64,000 bases of DNA from NCBI RefSeq assembly GCF_014651235.1, contig NZ_BMWM01000006.1, positions 1-64,000 of the forward strand, given 5' to 3'. Below, one piece after another: positions 49,558 through 58,963 of the stretch; positions within the stretch are counted from its first letter, which is position 1; every line of letters starts with the position of its first letter. The notes beneath the pieces were generated by a model, which ran no database searches, had not been told where the DNA came from, and saw only the letters and a program-made list of their open reading frames with translations. Source of the DNA: Leuconostoc lactis KCTC 3528 = DSM 20202 (GTDB taxonomy: Bacteria; Bacillota; Bacilli; Lactobacillales; Lactobacillaceae). The translations under genes and the position numbers were made by a program.

Positions 49558-50637
49558 TTAACGTTTTGACATCTTAAATTCCAAAAAGGCATCATTATAT
49601 CTTTCAGTCCACTTCTGACCTAAATCATCATAGACTTGCAGATTCTTAATCGTTTCATTGCTTGGATAGAATTGTGGATCATTACGCACTGACTTTGGCA
49701 ATAAGGCCTTCGCTTTCGCATTCGGCGTTGCGTAACCAATGTACTCCGCATTCTGGGCGGCATTCTTAGGCTCACTCATAAAGTTCAAGAAAGCATAAGC
49801 CGCTTCTTTATGCTTGGCCGTCTTTGGCATCACGATATTATCAAACCACAGGTTTGACCCTTCACTTGGCACAACATAGTGCAAATGCGGGTTATTATCG
49901 ATTGCTTCAGCGGCCTCACCTGAATAGGTAACGGCAAGCCCTGCCTCATTTTGCGCCATATACATTTTAATTTCATCAGCAATGATGGCCTTGACGTTTG
50001 GCATCAACGCTTCTAACTTCGCTTGCGCAGCAGCTAAATCAGCCACAGATTTCGTGTTAACTGATTTATGCTGGGTAATCAACGCAACCCCCAAGGCATC
50101 ACGCGCTGAATCGACAAGCAAAATTTGATTGCGGAATTTTGGTGACCACAAATCATCCCAATGTTGCACATCTTTCCCATCAACAATCTTATCGTTATAA
50201 ATAATCCCTAACGTGCCCCAAAAGTAAGGCAATGAGTATTTATTCCCACGATCAAAGGATAGGTTCATAAAACGCGGATCGTAATTTTTAAGACCAGTCA
50301 ACTTACTGTGATCCAATGACAACAGCAAATTTTCACGTTTCATTTTCTGAATCATGTAATCCGATGGCACCGCCAAATCATATGACGTGCCACCTTGTTT
50401 AATTTTAGTATACATGGCTTCATTGGAATCAAACGTCTCATAACTAATCTGATAGCCCGTTTCTTTGGTGAACTTAGTCATCAAATCAGGATCAAGATAA
50501 TCACCCCAGTTATACAGGTTTAACACCTTGTCAGAAGACGCATCTGACCCTGTTTTAGTCGCCAGATATTGCTGGGTGCCAAATAGTCCCCCGACAACTA
50601 CCAAGATGGCGACAACGCCAAATAGCAACTTTTTCAT
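49558..50637 (-). CDS. potD: Spermidine/putrescine-binding protein PotD
   Basis: 359 aa periplasmic-binding-type protein. N-terminal hydrophobic segment (~4-22) without a lipobox Cys, so it is probably membrane-anchored or secreted by signal peptidase I. LNLYNWGDYLDPDLM, SYDLAVPSDYMIQKM and VTYSGEAAEA are family segments with the acidic/aromatic polyamine-binding residues. Last gene of potABCD, 1 bp from potC. Confidence 0.95.
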   Translation of the reverse strand: MKKLLFGVVAILVVVGGLFGTQQYLATKTGSDASSDKVLNLYNWGDYLDPDLMTKFTKETGYQISYETFDSNEAMYTKIKQGGTSYDLAVPSDYMIQKMKRENLLLSLDHSKLTGLKNYDPRFMNLSFDRGNKYSLPYFWGTLGIIYNDKIVDGKDVQHWDDLWSPKFRNQILLVDSARDALGVALITQHKSVNTKSVADLAAAQAKLEALMPNVKAIIADEIKMYMAQNEAGLAVTYSGEAAEAIDNNPHLHYVVPSEGSNLWFDNIVMPKTAKHKEAAYAFLNFMSEPKNAAQNAEYIGYATPNAKAKALLPKSVRNDPQFYPSNETIKNLQVYDDLGQKWTERYNDAFLEFKMSKR

Positions 50638-50638
50638 A

Positions 50639-51466
50639 TCACAGTCCCTCCGACGCTACCAACATCAGGTGCGTCGCACGCTTCTTATTTTTTTCAGCAC
50701 GTGTTGAAATCGCATAATATACCAGTACCATGATTAATGACACGACAAACATAACGGCTGACAACGCGTTAATTTCAAGACTGACCCCTTGACGGGCACG
50801 AGAATAAATTTCAACAGACAACGTTGAGAAGCCATTACCCGTGACAAAGAACGTCACCGCAAAATCATCTAGCGAATACGTGAAGGCCATGAAGAAACCA
50901 GCCAAAATACCAGGTGAAATTACCGGCAAGACAACCCGCGTGAGCATTTGCCAATTATTAGCCCCGAGGTCTTTTGCTGCGGCAATCAATGATTGATTCA
51001 TTTCCTGCAAACGCGGCAAAACCATCAACACAACAATCGGAATGGTAAACGCAATGTGTGATAGCAAGACCGATGTAAAGCCTAACGAGAAGCCCAGTAC
51101 CGTGAAGAATACCAAGAATGACGCACCGATAATAACATCCGGCGACACCAACAAGACGTTATTCAACGATAAAAAGACATTCTTCATAACGCCGTTTCTT
51201 AAATTATAGACATATAAAGCGCCAGCCGTACCAATGACACTTGATATCAATGAAGCAGAGATGGCCAGCAACAGCGTGCTGACAACAATTTCGGCAATTC
51301 GCGTATCAGCAAACAGTTCGCCATAATGTTTCCAAGAGAAACCATCCCAGCCTTGCATGACATCCCCGGCATTAAATGAATAGACAATCAGGAAAAAGAT
51401 GGGTAAGTACAACAAGATAAAGACGAACCAGAGATAGATGTTGGCCCACTTAATTTTTTTATGCAT
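50639..51466 (-). CDS. potC: Spermidine/putrescine ABC permease PotC
   Basis: 275 aa, six membrane helices. The cytoplasmic EAA loop is AAKDLGANNWQMLTRVVLPV, which docks to PotA. Ends with a short basic tail. 4 bp after potB. Confidence 0.95.
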   Translation of the reverse strand: MHKKIKWANIYLWFVFILLYLPIFFLIVYSFNAGDVMQGWDGFSWKHYGELFADTRIAEIVVSTLLLAISASLISSVIGTAGALYVYNLRNGVMKNVFLSLNNVLLVSPDVIIGASFLVFFTVLGFSLGFTSVLLSHIAFTIPIVVLMVLPRLQEMNQSLIAAAKDLGANNWQMLTRVVLPVISPGILAGFFMAFTYSLDDFAVTFFVTGNGFSTLSVEIYSRARQGVSLEINALSAVMFVVSLIMVLVYYAISTRAEKNKKRATHLMLVASEGL

Positions 51467-51470
51467 CTGC

Positions 51471-52301
51471 TTAACCCCGCTTTATCGACGAACGACGTGC
51501 ACGATCACGCGTCAGAATCATCGTAATGACCATCGCAACAATTAAAATCACACCAATTGTTGACCCCAACCGCCAGTTTTGCGTCACCAAGAAATGTTCT
51601 TCAATGGCCGTTCCCAAAGTAATCACCCGATTACCACCAATCAATCGTGTCACCATAAATAGTGACAGACTTGGAATAAAGACTGCTTGGATACCAGCTT
51701 TGACCCCAGGCATCGATAATGGCATAATCACCCGCCAAAGGGTTTGCCAGCGATTTGCACCCAAATCTCGACTGGCTTGTGCGAGACGTGGATTAATTTC
51801 GGCTAACGAATTAAAGATTGGCAGAATCATGAAGGGAATTTCAATATAGGCCGCCACCAACAAGAAACTCCAGTTAGAAAACAAGAGTTGCTGTGGCACA
51901 ATACCCCATAAGCCCAAAAAGTTATTGACCGTACCAGATTTTGATAACAAACCAATAAATGCATAAGTTTTGAGCAATAAGTTAATCCACGTTGGCAAGA
52001 TGATCAACAACAACCAAAATTGTTTATGCTTTAATTGGTTCAAGAGGTAGGCGGTTGGATAACTGATTACGACCGTAATGACCGTAATCAAAAACGCATA
52101 CCACACCGAGTTAATCGTCATTAACAAGTACGTCCCACTACTAAAGTAGGTCTCATAGTTACGCAACGTAAAATGACCATCTTGGGTCGTTAATGATTGG
52201 AACAGCAACAAGACAAGTGGCACAATGACAAATAGCACCAACCAAGCACCATAGGGTACCAGGTAGAATAATTGTCGCTGCTGATTACGCTTTGCCATCA
52301 T
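51471..52301 (-). CDS. potB: Spermidine/putrescine ABC permease PotB
   Basis: 276 aa, six membrane helices, EAA loop [20 protein letters not shown]. The ATG at 52299-52301 is chosen because AGGA lies 8 nt upstream; it overlaps the potA coding end by 17 bp. A longer frame exists but its extension lies entirely inside potA. Confidence 0.93.
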   Translation of the reverse strand: MMAKRNQQRQLFYLVPYGAWLVLFVIVPLVLLLFQSLTTQDGHFTLRNYETYFSSGTYLLMTINSVWYAFLITVITVVISYPTAYLLNQLKHKQFWLLLIILPTWINLLLKTYAFIGLLSKSGTVNNFLGLWGIVPQQLLFSNWSFLLVAAYIEIPFMILPIFNSLAEINPRLAQASRDLGANRWQTLWRVIMPLSMPGVKAGIQAVFIPSLSLFMVTRLIGGNRVITLGTAIEEHFLVTQNWRLGSTIGVILIVAMVITMILTRDRARRSSIKRG

Positions 52302-53400
52302 CGCTATCATCCTCATAACTTTCCAAACGCGCGTCAAAGTCATCTTCTGATTCGTTAAAGCGCATGATATGAATATCTTCTGGATCAAACGTCAAACCAA
52401 CGCGTTCACCAATCGTTGATTTGTTTGTGGCTTGCACTTGCCATTCATTACCATCATCATCAATGGCGGTGATTTCATAATAATCACCACGGAATGACTG
52501 ATCATCAATCGTGACCACCAACTTACCGTTTTCAACACTCGTCAAATCCAAATCTTCAGGACGAATCACGACTTCAACCTTTTCATTTGGTCGCATACCG
52601 GCGTCGACGTTTTCAAAGTCTTTGCCTGTGAAGTGAACCAGATAATCTGCCTTCATAACGCCATCCAAAATATTAGATTCACCAATGAAATCCGCCACGA
52701 AATGGTTGATTGGTTCATCATAAATATCTTCTGGTGAGCCATTTTGTTGGATGACCCCATCATTCATGACATAGATCCAATCAGACATGGCCAAAGCCTC
52801 TTCTTGATCATGCGTGACAAAGACGAAAGTAATTCCCAAACGTTGTTGAATTTCACGTAGTTCATATTGCATGTCCTTACGTAACTTATAATCCAACGCT
52901 GATAGTGGTTCATCCAACAACAAGACTTCAGGATCATTTGCCAAAGCACGCGCAATGGCGACACGCTGCTTTTGACCACCGGACAATTCGTTAATTTCAC
53001 GATCGGCATACGCTGACAATTTTACCAAGTCCAACATTTCCATCACTTTGGTCTTGATGTCAGCCTTGCTCATCCCTTTAATACTCGGACCAAAGGCAAC
53101 ATTGTCAAAAACATCCATATTAGGGAACAAGCCATAATCTTGGAAAACCGTGTTCATGTGGCGCTTTTCAACCGGCACATCGTTAATCACTTTTCCCTCA
53201 AACAAAATATCGCCATGTGTCGGCGTTAATTGGCCTGAAATCAGATTAAGAATCGTTGTCTTCCCTGACCCCGAAGGCCCTAGCAACGTATAAAACTTCC
53301 CCGCTTCAAGCGCTAAGTCAATGTTCTTTAGAACTTGGTTGTCATCATAAGACAAGCCAACGTTCTTAAATTCAATAATTGGTGTTGATGTGTTAGTCAA
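52285..53400 (-). CDS. potA: Spermidine/putrescine ABC ATPase PotA
   Basis: 371 aa from TTG 53398-53400 ([11 protein letters not shown]), with GAGGG 7 nt upstream. The ATG at 53460 is rejected since it sits in the terminator hairpin of the upstream gene. Walker [11 protein letters not shown], signature [15 protein letters not shown], Walker [13 protein letters not shown]-loop [10 protein letters not shown]-terminal TOBE domain. Powers PotBC. The block potABCD stands between fusA and the S10 operon, which are usually adjacent. Confidence 0.94.
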   Translation of the reverse strand: MTNTSTPIIEFKNVGLSYDDNQVLKNIDLALEAGKFYTLLGPSGSGKTTILNLISGQLTPTHGDILFEGKVINDVPVEKRHMNTVFQDYGLFPNMDVFDNVAFGPSIKGMSKADIKTKVMEMLDLVKLSAYADREINELSGGQKQRVAIARALANDPEVLLLDEPLSALDYKLRKDMQYELREIQQRLGITFVFVTHDQEEALAMSDWIYVMNDGVIQQNGSPEDIYDEPINHFVADFIGESNILDGVMKADYLVHFTGKDFENVDAGMRPNEKVEVVIRPEDLDLTSVENGKLVVTIDDQSFRGDYYEITAIDDDGNEWQVQATNKSTIGERVGLTFDPEDIHIMRFNESEDDFDARLESYEDDSDDGKA

Positions 53401-53431
53401 TTCCCAACCCTCACTTTTAGTCAATAGAACT

Positions 53432-53440
53432 ATTGTATCA
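53432..53440 (-). promoter_or_regulatory. potABCD promoter, extended -10
   Basis: Minus-strand TGATACAAT, 32 bp before the TTG start; its -35 region overlaps the preceding terminator. Confidence 0.5.
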
Positions 53441-53446
53441 AGAAAA

Positions 53447-53471
53447 GCACGCAAGTTCATTACCTGCGTGC
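53447..53471 (-). terminator. Terminator of the MFS gene
   Basis: GCACGCA and TGCGTGC flank an 11-nt loop; a T-rich tract follows on the minus strand, and T7 on the plus strand. Confidence 0.75.
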
Positions 53472-53476
53472 TTTTT

Positions 53477-54670
53477 TTATGATAAGATTTTATGTTGTTT
53501 TTCCACTAAAAAAATTGCAATCGTCATCAAAATGAACAAAATGATCATCACCACGATTTGTGGTACCCAACTATGGAACCAACCATAGCTATAACCAAAT
53601 AACGCTGGCCCTAAGGCAGCAATGACATACCCACCACTTTGCGCCATACCAGATAATTCTGCGGTCTGGATTGGTGTGGTTGTTTTCAAACTAAAAGTTG
53701 TCATGAGATAAGGGAATAAAATCGACGTGCTCACCCCAATCAATAGATTGACACTTAACCAATAGCCAAAATGGTTATTGGGCACTAAGAGCAAAAGATA
53801 GCCCACAATTCCAATCACCGAAGACACACCAACCAGCCATTGCCGACCAACAGACGATAAACGGGCAACAATCGTTGGCACCGTCAGCGCAAACGGTAAT
53901 CCGATCAAGGCATTAATACCGGCAAACACACTCGCGACTGATGCCGATAGCCCAGTTTGAATTGCCATTGTCGGTCCCCAAGCCATTAAAATGTAAAACA
54001 TAGCCGATTGGACACCAGCAAAATACAACAACAACCAGGCATACCGGTTACGCCAAACATGGGCATTGGTCGGCCGCTTCACACCGGTTGGTGTGGTGGC
54101 TAACGACTGCGGATGCTTGGCAGCAAAACGCACATTGGGTAAACATACTAAAAAGGCAATCCCGATTACCGTTGTTAATAATAAAATAAACACGTGCCAA
54201 TGCGTTGCTTCAGCAATCGGTGCCGATAATCCTGCCCCAACTGCGGTGGCTAACATCATACTAAAGGTAAACGTTGATGTCATCGGCCCAACCTTATTAG
54301 GGAAGTACAGCCGAATCACACTAGGTAGGAGGACATTCATATGGGCGATCCCAACCCCAATCAGTAATGTCCCAATATAAAGGAGCGGCGTATTGATAAT
54401 CCGAATCCAAGAGCCGACGACCATCACAATCAGCATCACGGCAAAAGTTCGCTCTAAGCCTAATTTTTCTGCCGTCTTCGGCGCAATAGAGGAAAAAATC
54501 GCAAAGGCAATCAGTGGTATCGTCGTCAAAATACCTAACTGACCAACTGGAACGTATTGTGTTTTGGCGATATGTGAAATAATCGGTGGAATCGACGTAA
54601 ACGGAATACGTAAGACCATACCAATCACGATAATGCCCGGTATCAAAAACTTACTGTGCTTTTTCAGCAT
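53477..54670 (-). CDS. Major facilitator transporter, CynX/NimT-like
   Basis: 397 aa with twelve hydrophobic helices. The N-terminal [15 protein letters not shown] segment and the [20 protein letters not shown] segment in helix 4 match CynX/NimT-type exporters (cyanate or nitroimidazole labels are historical). The substrate is unknown. GAGGAG precedes the ATG. Flanked by terminators on both sides, so it is a separate transcription unit from potABCD and fusA. Confidence 0.85.
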   Translation of the reverse strand: MLKKHSKFLIPGIIVIGMVLRIPFTSIPPIISHIAKTQYVPVGQLGILTTIPLIAFAIFSSIAPKTAEKLGLERTFAVMLIVMVVGSWIRIINTPLLYIGTLLIGVGIAHMNVLLPSVIRLYFPNKVGPMTSTFTFSMMLATAVGAGLSAPIAEATHWHVFILLLTTVIGIAFLVCLPNVRFAAKHPQSLATTPTGVKRPTNAHVWRNRYAWLLLYFAGVQSAMFYILMAWGPTMAIQTGLSASVASVFAGINALIGLPFALTVPTIVARLSSVGRQWLVGVSSVIGIVGYLLLLVPNNHFGYWLSVNLLIGVSTSILFPYLMTTFSLKTTTPIQTAELSGMAQSGGYVIAALGPALFGYSYGWFHSWVPQIVVMIILFILMTIAIFLVEKQHKILS

Positions 54671-54694
54671 AAATTCTCCTCAATTTATCGACAC

Positions 54695-54728
54695 AAAACG
54701 GCGTCACCCGATTGGGTGACGCCGTTTT
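54695..54728. terminator. Terminator after fusA
   Basis: AAAACGGCGTCACCC-GATT-GGGTGACGCCGTTTT: 15-bp perfect stem, T-rich on both strands. Confidence 0.92.
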
Positions 54729-54794
54729 AACTGGACCGTCTGTCAGTATTATCTACTGAATAAACTCATAATCTACGGTATCAGATTAATGATA

Positions 54795-56909
54795 TTAATC
54801 TTCTTTGTTACCGCTGTTCTTGATAATTTCATCTTGGATGTTCTTTGGCACAGCTTCATAGTGATCAAAGACCATTTGGAATGTACCACGACCTTGCGTT
54901 GCTGAACGCAAAGTTGTTGCATAACCAAACATTTCTGACAAAGGCACCTTCGCCTTAACTGCCAAAACAGGACCACGAGATTCTTGACCTTCGATCATAC
55001 CACGGCGTGCTGAAACGTGTCCCATCACATCACCAAGGTTATCTTCAGGGGCAACAATGTCAACCGCCATGATTGGTTCAAGAATAACGGCACCGGCTGT
55101 CTTTGAAGCTTCCTTCAAGGCCAATGACGCAGCAATCTTAAAGGCTGCTTCAGAAGAATCGACATCGTGGTATGAACCATCATACAACTTAGCCTTCAAG
55201 TCAACCAATGGGAATCCAGCCAAAGGACCAGCATTCAAAGCATCCTTCAAACCAGCTTCAACTGATGGAATATATTCACGAGGCACAACACCACCGACGA
55301 TGGCGTCTTCGAATTCGAAGCCAGCACCTTCTTCGTTTGGTGAAAATTCGATGTAAACATCACCATATTGTCCCTTACCACCAGATTGACGCTTGAAGTA
55401 TCCACGCGCTTGCACTGTTTGTGTAAAGGCTTCACGGTAAGCAACTTGTGGTGCACCAACTGTTGCTTCAACGTTGAATTCACGGCGCATACGATCAACC
55501 ATGATATCCAATTGCAATTCACCCATACCAGCGATCAAAGTATCACCAGTTTCAGGGTTTGTTGTGGCACGGAATGATGGATCTTCTTCCGCCAACTTTT
55601 GGATGGCATTTGACAACTTGTCTTGGTCAGCCTTAGTCTTTGGTTCGATAGCCAATTCGATCACTGGTTCTGGGAATTCCATTGATTCAAGAATCAATTG
55701 GTGGTCCACAGCAGTCAAAGAATCACCAGTTGTTGTGTTCTTCAAACCGATCGCAGCAGCGATATCACCAGAGAAGACTTCTTCGATTTCTGTACGTGAT
55801 GTCGCGTGCATTTGTAGCAAACGACCAACACGTTCACGTGTATCAGAAGATGTGTTTTGTACGTATGAACCTGATTGCAAAGTACCAGTATACACACGCA
55901 TAAATGTCAAACGACCAACGAAAGGATCAGTCATGATCTTAAATGCCAAAGCAGCAAATGGCTTGCTGTCATCGGCAATCAAGTCAACTTCTTCACCAGT
56001 CTTTGGATCAGTCGCGATATATGGCTTAACATCCAAAGGTCCTGGCAAGTAGTCAACAACCGCATCCAACATCATTTGCACACCCTTATCCTTGTAGGCT
56101 GAACCTGCAAGCACTGGGTAGAATTGCAATGCCAAAGTGGCACGACGGATCGCTGCCTTCAATTCATCAACAGAAATGTCTTCACCTTCAAGGTACTTTT
56201 CCATCAATTCATCATCAACATCCGCAACAGCTTCGATCAACGTGTTACGCTTTTCTTCAGCTAGTTCCTTCAATTCGGCAGGAATTTCACGTGGTTCCCA
56301 CTTTTCACCCAAGTCATCAACTGGGTAGTAAGCTTCTTGTGTAATCAAGTCAATGATCGCTTCGAAGTCATCTTCAGCACCAATTGGCCATTGGATAGCT
56401 TCAGCATTAACTTGCAAACGTTCATGAATTGAGTTAACTGACATTTCAAAGTCAGCACCCATCTTATCCATCTTGTTAACGAAGACAATACGTGGCACGT
56501 CATATGTTGTTGCTTGACGCCAAACAGTTTCTGTTTGTGGTTCAACACCGGCAGCACCATCAAGCACGGCTACGGCACCATCAAGCACACGCAAAGCACG
56601 TTCAACTTCGATTGTGAAGTCCACGTGACCTGGTGTATCGATGATGTTAACACGGTAAGGTGTCTTAGCGAATTGGTCAAAGAATCCACGCCATACCGCT
56701 GTTGTAGCGGCTGATTGGATTGTGATTCCACGTTCCTTTTCTTGTTCCATGAAATCCATTTGTGAAGCACCATCGTGTGTTTCACCAATCTTGTGAATTT
56801 TACCTGTGTAGTACAAGATACGTTCCGTAGTGGTTGTCTTACCCGCATCGATGTGGGCCATGATACCAATGTTACGTGTACGTTCTAGTGGGTATTCACG
56901 TTTTGCCAT
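54795..56909 (-). CDS. fusA: Elongation factor G
   Basis: 704 aa translocase GTPase. G1 [15 protein letters not shown]3 DTPGHVDF, G4 NKMDKMGAD; domain IV tip loop [14 protein letters not shown] is present. No cysteine seen: the conserved TGDTLC segment reads TGDSLT. GGAGATA upstream. Separated from rpsG by 200 bp with a terminator hairpin, so it may have its own promoter or be attenuated. Confidence 0.98.
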   Translation of the reverse strand: MAKREYPLERTRNIGIMAHIDAGKTTTTERILYYTGKIHKIGETHDGASQMDFMEQEKERGITIQSAATTAVWRGFFDQFAKTPYRVNIIDTPGHVDFTIEVERALRVLDGAVAVLDGAAGVEPQTETVWRQATTYDVPRIVFVNKMDKMGADFEMSVNSIHERLQVNAEAIQWPIGAEDDFEAIIDLITQEAYYPVDDLGEKWEPREIPAELKELAEEKRNTLIEAVADVDDELMEKYLEGEDISVDELKAAIRRATLALQFYPVLAGSAYKDKGVQMMLDAVVDYLPGPLDVKPYIATDPKTGEEVDLIADDSKPFAALAFKIMTDPFVGRLTFMRVYTGTLQSGSYVQNTSSDTRERVGRLLQMHATSRTEIEEVFSGDIAAAIGLKNTTTGDSLTAVDHQLILESMEFPEPVIELAIEPKTKADQDKLSNAIQKLAEEDPSFRATTNPETGDTLIAGMGELQLDIMVDRMRREFNVEATVGAPQVAYREAFTQTVQARGYFKRQSGGKGQYGDVYIEFSPNEEGAGFEFEDAIVGGVVPREYIPSVEAGLKDALNAGPLAGFPLVDLKAKLYDGSYHDVDSSEAAFKIAASLALKEASKTAGAVILEPIMAVDIVAPEDNLGDVMGHVSARRGMIEGQESRGPVLAVKAKVPLSEMFGYATTLRSATQGRGTFQMVFDHYEAVPKNIQDEIIKNSGNKED

Positions 56910-56945
56910 TGTGAGTTATCTCCTGGTTTTTGTTCTATATGCAAC

Positions 56946-56976
56946 AAAAAGCGACACAGAATTGTGTTCGCTTTTT
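56946..56976 (-). terminator. Terminator/attenuator between rpsG and fusA
   Basis: AAAAAGCGAACACA and TGTGTCGCTTTTT pair (one bulge) on the minus strand, ending 36 nt before the fusA start. With rpsL-rpsG-fusA normally one operon, it may set the fusA:ribosomal-protein ratio. Confidence 0.7.
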
Positions 56977-57110
56977 GACGGTAAAAGCCAATAGCGTTTT
57001 ACCATCTACTGTCATTTTACACTATTTATTGTGACCGTGAACAATTAAATTCTAAGCAACAATAAATCAACGTAAGCAGTCATGACGCAAACTGAATTGC
57101 GCCACGCGTT

Positions 57111-57581
57111 TTACCAACGATAGTGCGCAAATGCACGGTTAGCTTCAGCCATCTTGTGTGTGTCTTCGCGCTTCTTTACAGATGCACCAGTGTCATTAGC
57201 GGCGTCCATGATTTCCTTAGCTAAACGTTCATCCATTGTGTGTTCGTTACGCAAACGTGAGTAGTTTACCAACCAACGCAATCCCAATGTTGTACGACGG
57301 TCTGGGCGTACTTCGATTGGCACTTGATAGTTAGATCCACCAACACGGCGAGCCTTAACTTCCAAGACTGGCATGATGTTTTCCATAGCTTGTTCGAAAA
57401 CTTCCAATGGATCGTTACCAGTAGCTTCCTTGATACGATCAAAAGCATCGTACAAGATAGTTGACGCAGTTCCACGCTTACCATCAAGCATCAACTTGTT
57501 GATCAAACGTGAAACGAGCTTTGAGTTGTAAATTGGGTCAGGCAAAACTTCCTGACGCTTAGTATAACCTTTACGTGGCAT
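57111..57581 (-). CDS. rpsG: 30S ribosomal protein S7
   Basis: 156 aa. [31 protein letters not shown]-type start (given here in part), [17 protein letters not shown] and the C-terminal [13 protein letters not shown]; nucleates the 30S head. Confidence 0.98.
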   Translation of the reverse strand: MPRKGYTKRQEVLPDPIYNSKLVSRLINKLMLDGKRGTASTILYDAFDRIKEATGNDPLEVFEQAMENIMPVLEVKARRVGGSNYQVPIEVRPDRRTTLGLRWLVNYSRLRNEHTMDERLAKEIMDAANDTGASVKKREDTHKMAEANRAFAHYRW

Positions 57582-57596
57582 TTGTCAGTCTCCTTC

Positions 57597-58010
57597 TTAC
57601 TTCTTTGGCGCCTTTGTGCCGTACTTTGAACGTGATGTCTTACGTCCATCAACACCAGCTGTATCCAATGCACCACGGATGATGTGGTAACGTACACCAG
57701 GCAAATCCTTAACACGACCACCACGAATCAAAACAACAGAGTGTTCTTGCAAGTTGTGACCAATACCTGGGATATATGCTGTAACTTCGTACAAGTTTGA
57801 AAGACGAACACGGGCGTACTTACGCAAAGCTGAGTTAGGCTTCTTTGGTGTCATTGTACCAACACGTGTTGCAACACCACGCTTTTGTGGTGCAACATTG
57901 TTTGTTGCTTTCTTCTTCATTGAGTTATAGCCGAAGTTCAAAGCTGGTGACTTTGACTTAGTCGCCTTTGACTTACGAGGCTTGCGAACCAATTGGTTAA
58001 TTGTAGGCAT
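57597..58010 (-). CDS. rpsL: 30S ribosomal protein S12
   Basis: 137 aa. Decoding-centre loops [11 protein letters not shown] and [11 protein letters not shown] carry the lysines altered in streptomycin resistance, here wild-type. Odd: the near-universal GVCTRVYTTTPKK segment reads [13 protein letters not shown], with Cys to Ala at residue 47, Tyr to Gly and Thr to Met. First gene of rpsL-rpsG(-fusA). Confidence 0.98.
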   Translation of the reverse strand: MPTINQLVRKPRKSKATKSKSPALNFGYNSMKKKATNNVAPQKRGVATRVGTMTPKKPNSALRKYARVRLSNLYEVTAYIPGIGHNLQEHSVVLIRGGRVKDLPGVRYHIIRGALDTAGVDGRKTSRSKYGTKAPKK

Positions 58011-58173
58011 GCTACGGTCTCCTTAAAATTTTATTAGTTACACAGTTCCAGGTGTGTCATTTCTGTCTTTAAACAAAAATGCTTACTGGAAATCTGCTGA
58101 CAATTGCCTTTACAGCGCCGTTCAGCACGTTGTGAATAGCTCACAGAACAGATTACTTAAAAGCACGTCCAAT

Positions 58174-58201
58174 ATAATACCAGATTGACAGTGATTGTCA
58201 A
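58174..58201 (-). promoter_or_regulatory. rpsL promoter
   Basis: Minus strand TTGACA (58196-58201), 16-bp spacer, TATTAT (58174-58179). Leader about 155 nt to rpsL, with a GTGA-GCTAT-TCAC mini-hairpin near 58131-58143. Confidence 0.75.
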
Positions 58202-58226
58202 TAGGTTTAACAGCATCTCTTTAAAA

Positions 58227-58267
58227 ATTGTGGAAAACAGTTGCTTTCAGCAAGTATTTTCCACAAT
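58227..58267. repeat. 41-bp nested palindrome between rpsL promoter and comC
   Basis: ATTGTGGAAAA and TTTTCCACAAT are perfect inverted repeats at the ends; TTGCT-TTC-AGCAA is nested in the middle, with only two mismatched positions between the parts. The outer arms resemble DnaA boxes (TTATCCACA) with one change. On the minus strand it is followed by TTTTT, so it could also terminate RNA coming from the comC side. Confidence 0.7.
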
Positions 58268-58285
58268 GACTGCGTATCATACCTT

Positions 58286-58954
58286 ATGACTATACTCGTT
58301 ATTTTTCTACTCAATACTTGTCTTATTTCAAGTCTCATGTGTCTCAACGACCGCTTAACTCACAAGATACCCTTAACCACGCAACGCTCATTTTGTTGGC
58401 ATTGCGGGCATGTATTGGCTTGGTTTGATCTCATCCCTATCGTGTCGGCGCTGTTAACCAACAGCCGTTGTCGCTATTGCCAAAAGTCCTACGGTTATAC
58501 CTACGTCTTATTTGAATGCCTTGGCGGCATTATTGGCACTTGGTTATTCCCTGAATCAGAACTGTGGCTAACAGCCCTGTGCCTCTTTTTCCTAGCTTTA
58601 GAAGACTGGGACCAACAAGCCATTCACGCCAATCTACTCTTCCCCTGGCTGGCTTACTTGGTATGGATTCGTTGGGAAACACCACAACTGTTAGTCGTTG
58701 GGATGTTTGCCGTGATTTGCCTGTGGCTCATTTATGTGCGCCATGCCCTGGGGAGCAGTGACTTGCCTGTCCTGATGGTAATTGGTTTGGTATCATCCCC
58801 CATTATTTTGGCGCTGACGCTCCTTACCGCAGCACTCATCACTTATGGTTATCTCCAGTATTATACGCGACGATGCGCCCCGTTTGTACCCTTTTTACTC
58901 GTGAGTTGGCTGATGGTTATCGCCATTGAAAAAGTGACCACATCCGTGATGTGA
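58286..58954 (+). CDS. comC: Prepilin peptidase ComC (A24 family)
   Basis: 222 aa from ATG 58286 (MTILVIFLLN). It removes leader peptides of competence pseudopilins. The zinc-type CWHC...CRYC tetrad surrounds LAWFDLIPIVSALL. Catalytic Asp residues are in LEDWDQQAIHANLL and GSSDLPVLM (GxGD variant). About seven membrane helices. No clear ribosome site; a longer start at TTG 58241 lies inside the palindrome. The stop is within the terminator shared with clpC. In some lactobacilli comC also lies between rpoC/clpC and rpsL. Confidence 0.87.
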   Translation: MTILVIFLLNTCLISSLMCLNDRLTHKIPLTTQRSFCWHCGHVLAWFDLIPIVSALLTNSRCRYCQKSYGYTYVLFECLGGIIGTWLFPESELWLTALCLFFLALEDWDQQAIHANLLFPWLAYLVWIRWETPQLLVVGMFAVICLWLIYVRHALGSSDLPVLMVIGLVSSPIILALTLLTAALITYGYLQYYTRRCAPFVPFLLVSWLMVIAIEKVTTSVM

Positions 58955-58958
58955 TCAC
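58934..58958. terminator. Bidirectional terminator between comC and clpC
   Basis: GTGACCACATC-CGT-GATGTGATCAC, T-rich after it on both strands; overlaps the comC stop. Confidence 0.82.
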
Positions 58959-58963
58959 TTTTG

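Noticed and set aside
52302-52388. 29-codon N-terminal extension of potB
   Set aside because: It lies wholly inside potA and lacks a ribosome site; the ATG at 52299-52301 is better placed.
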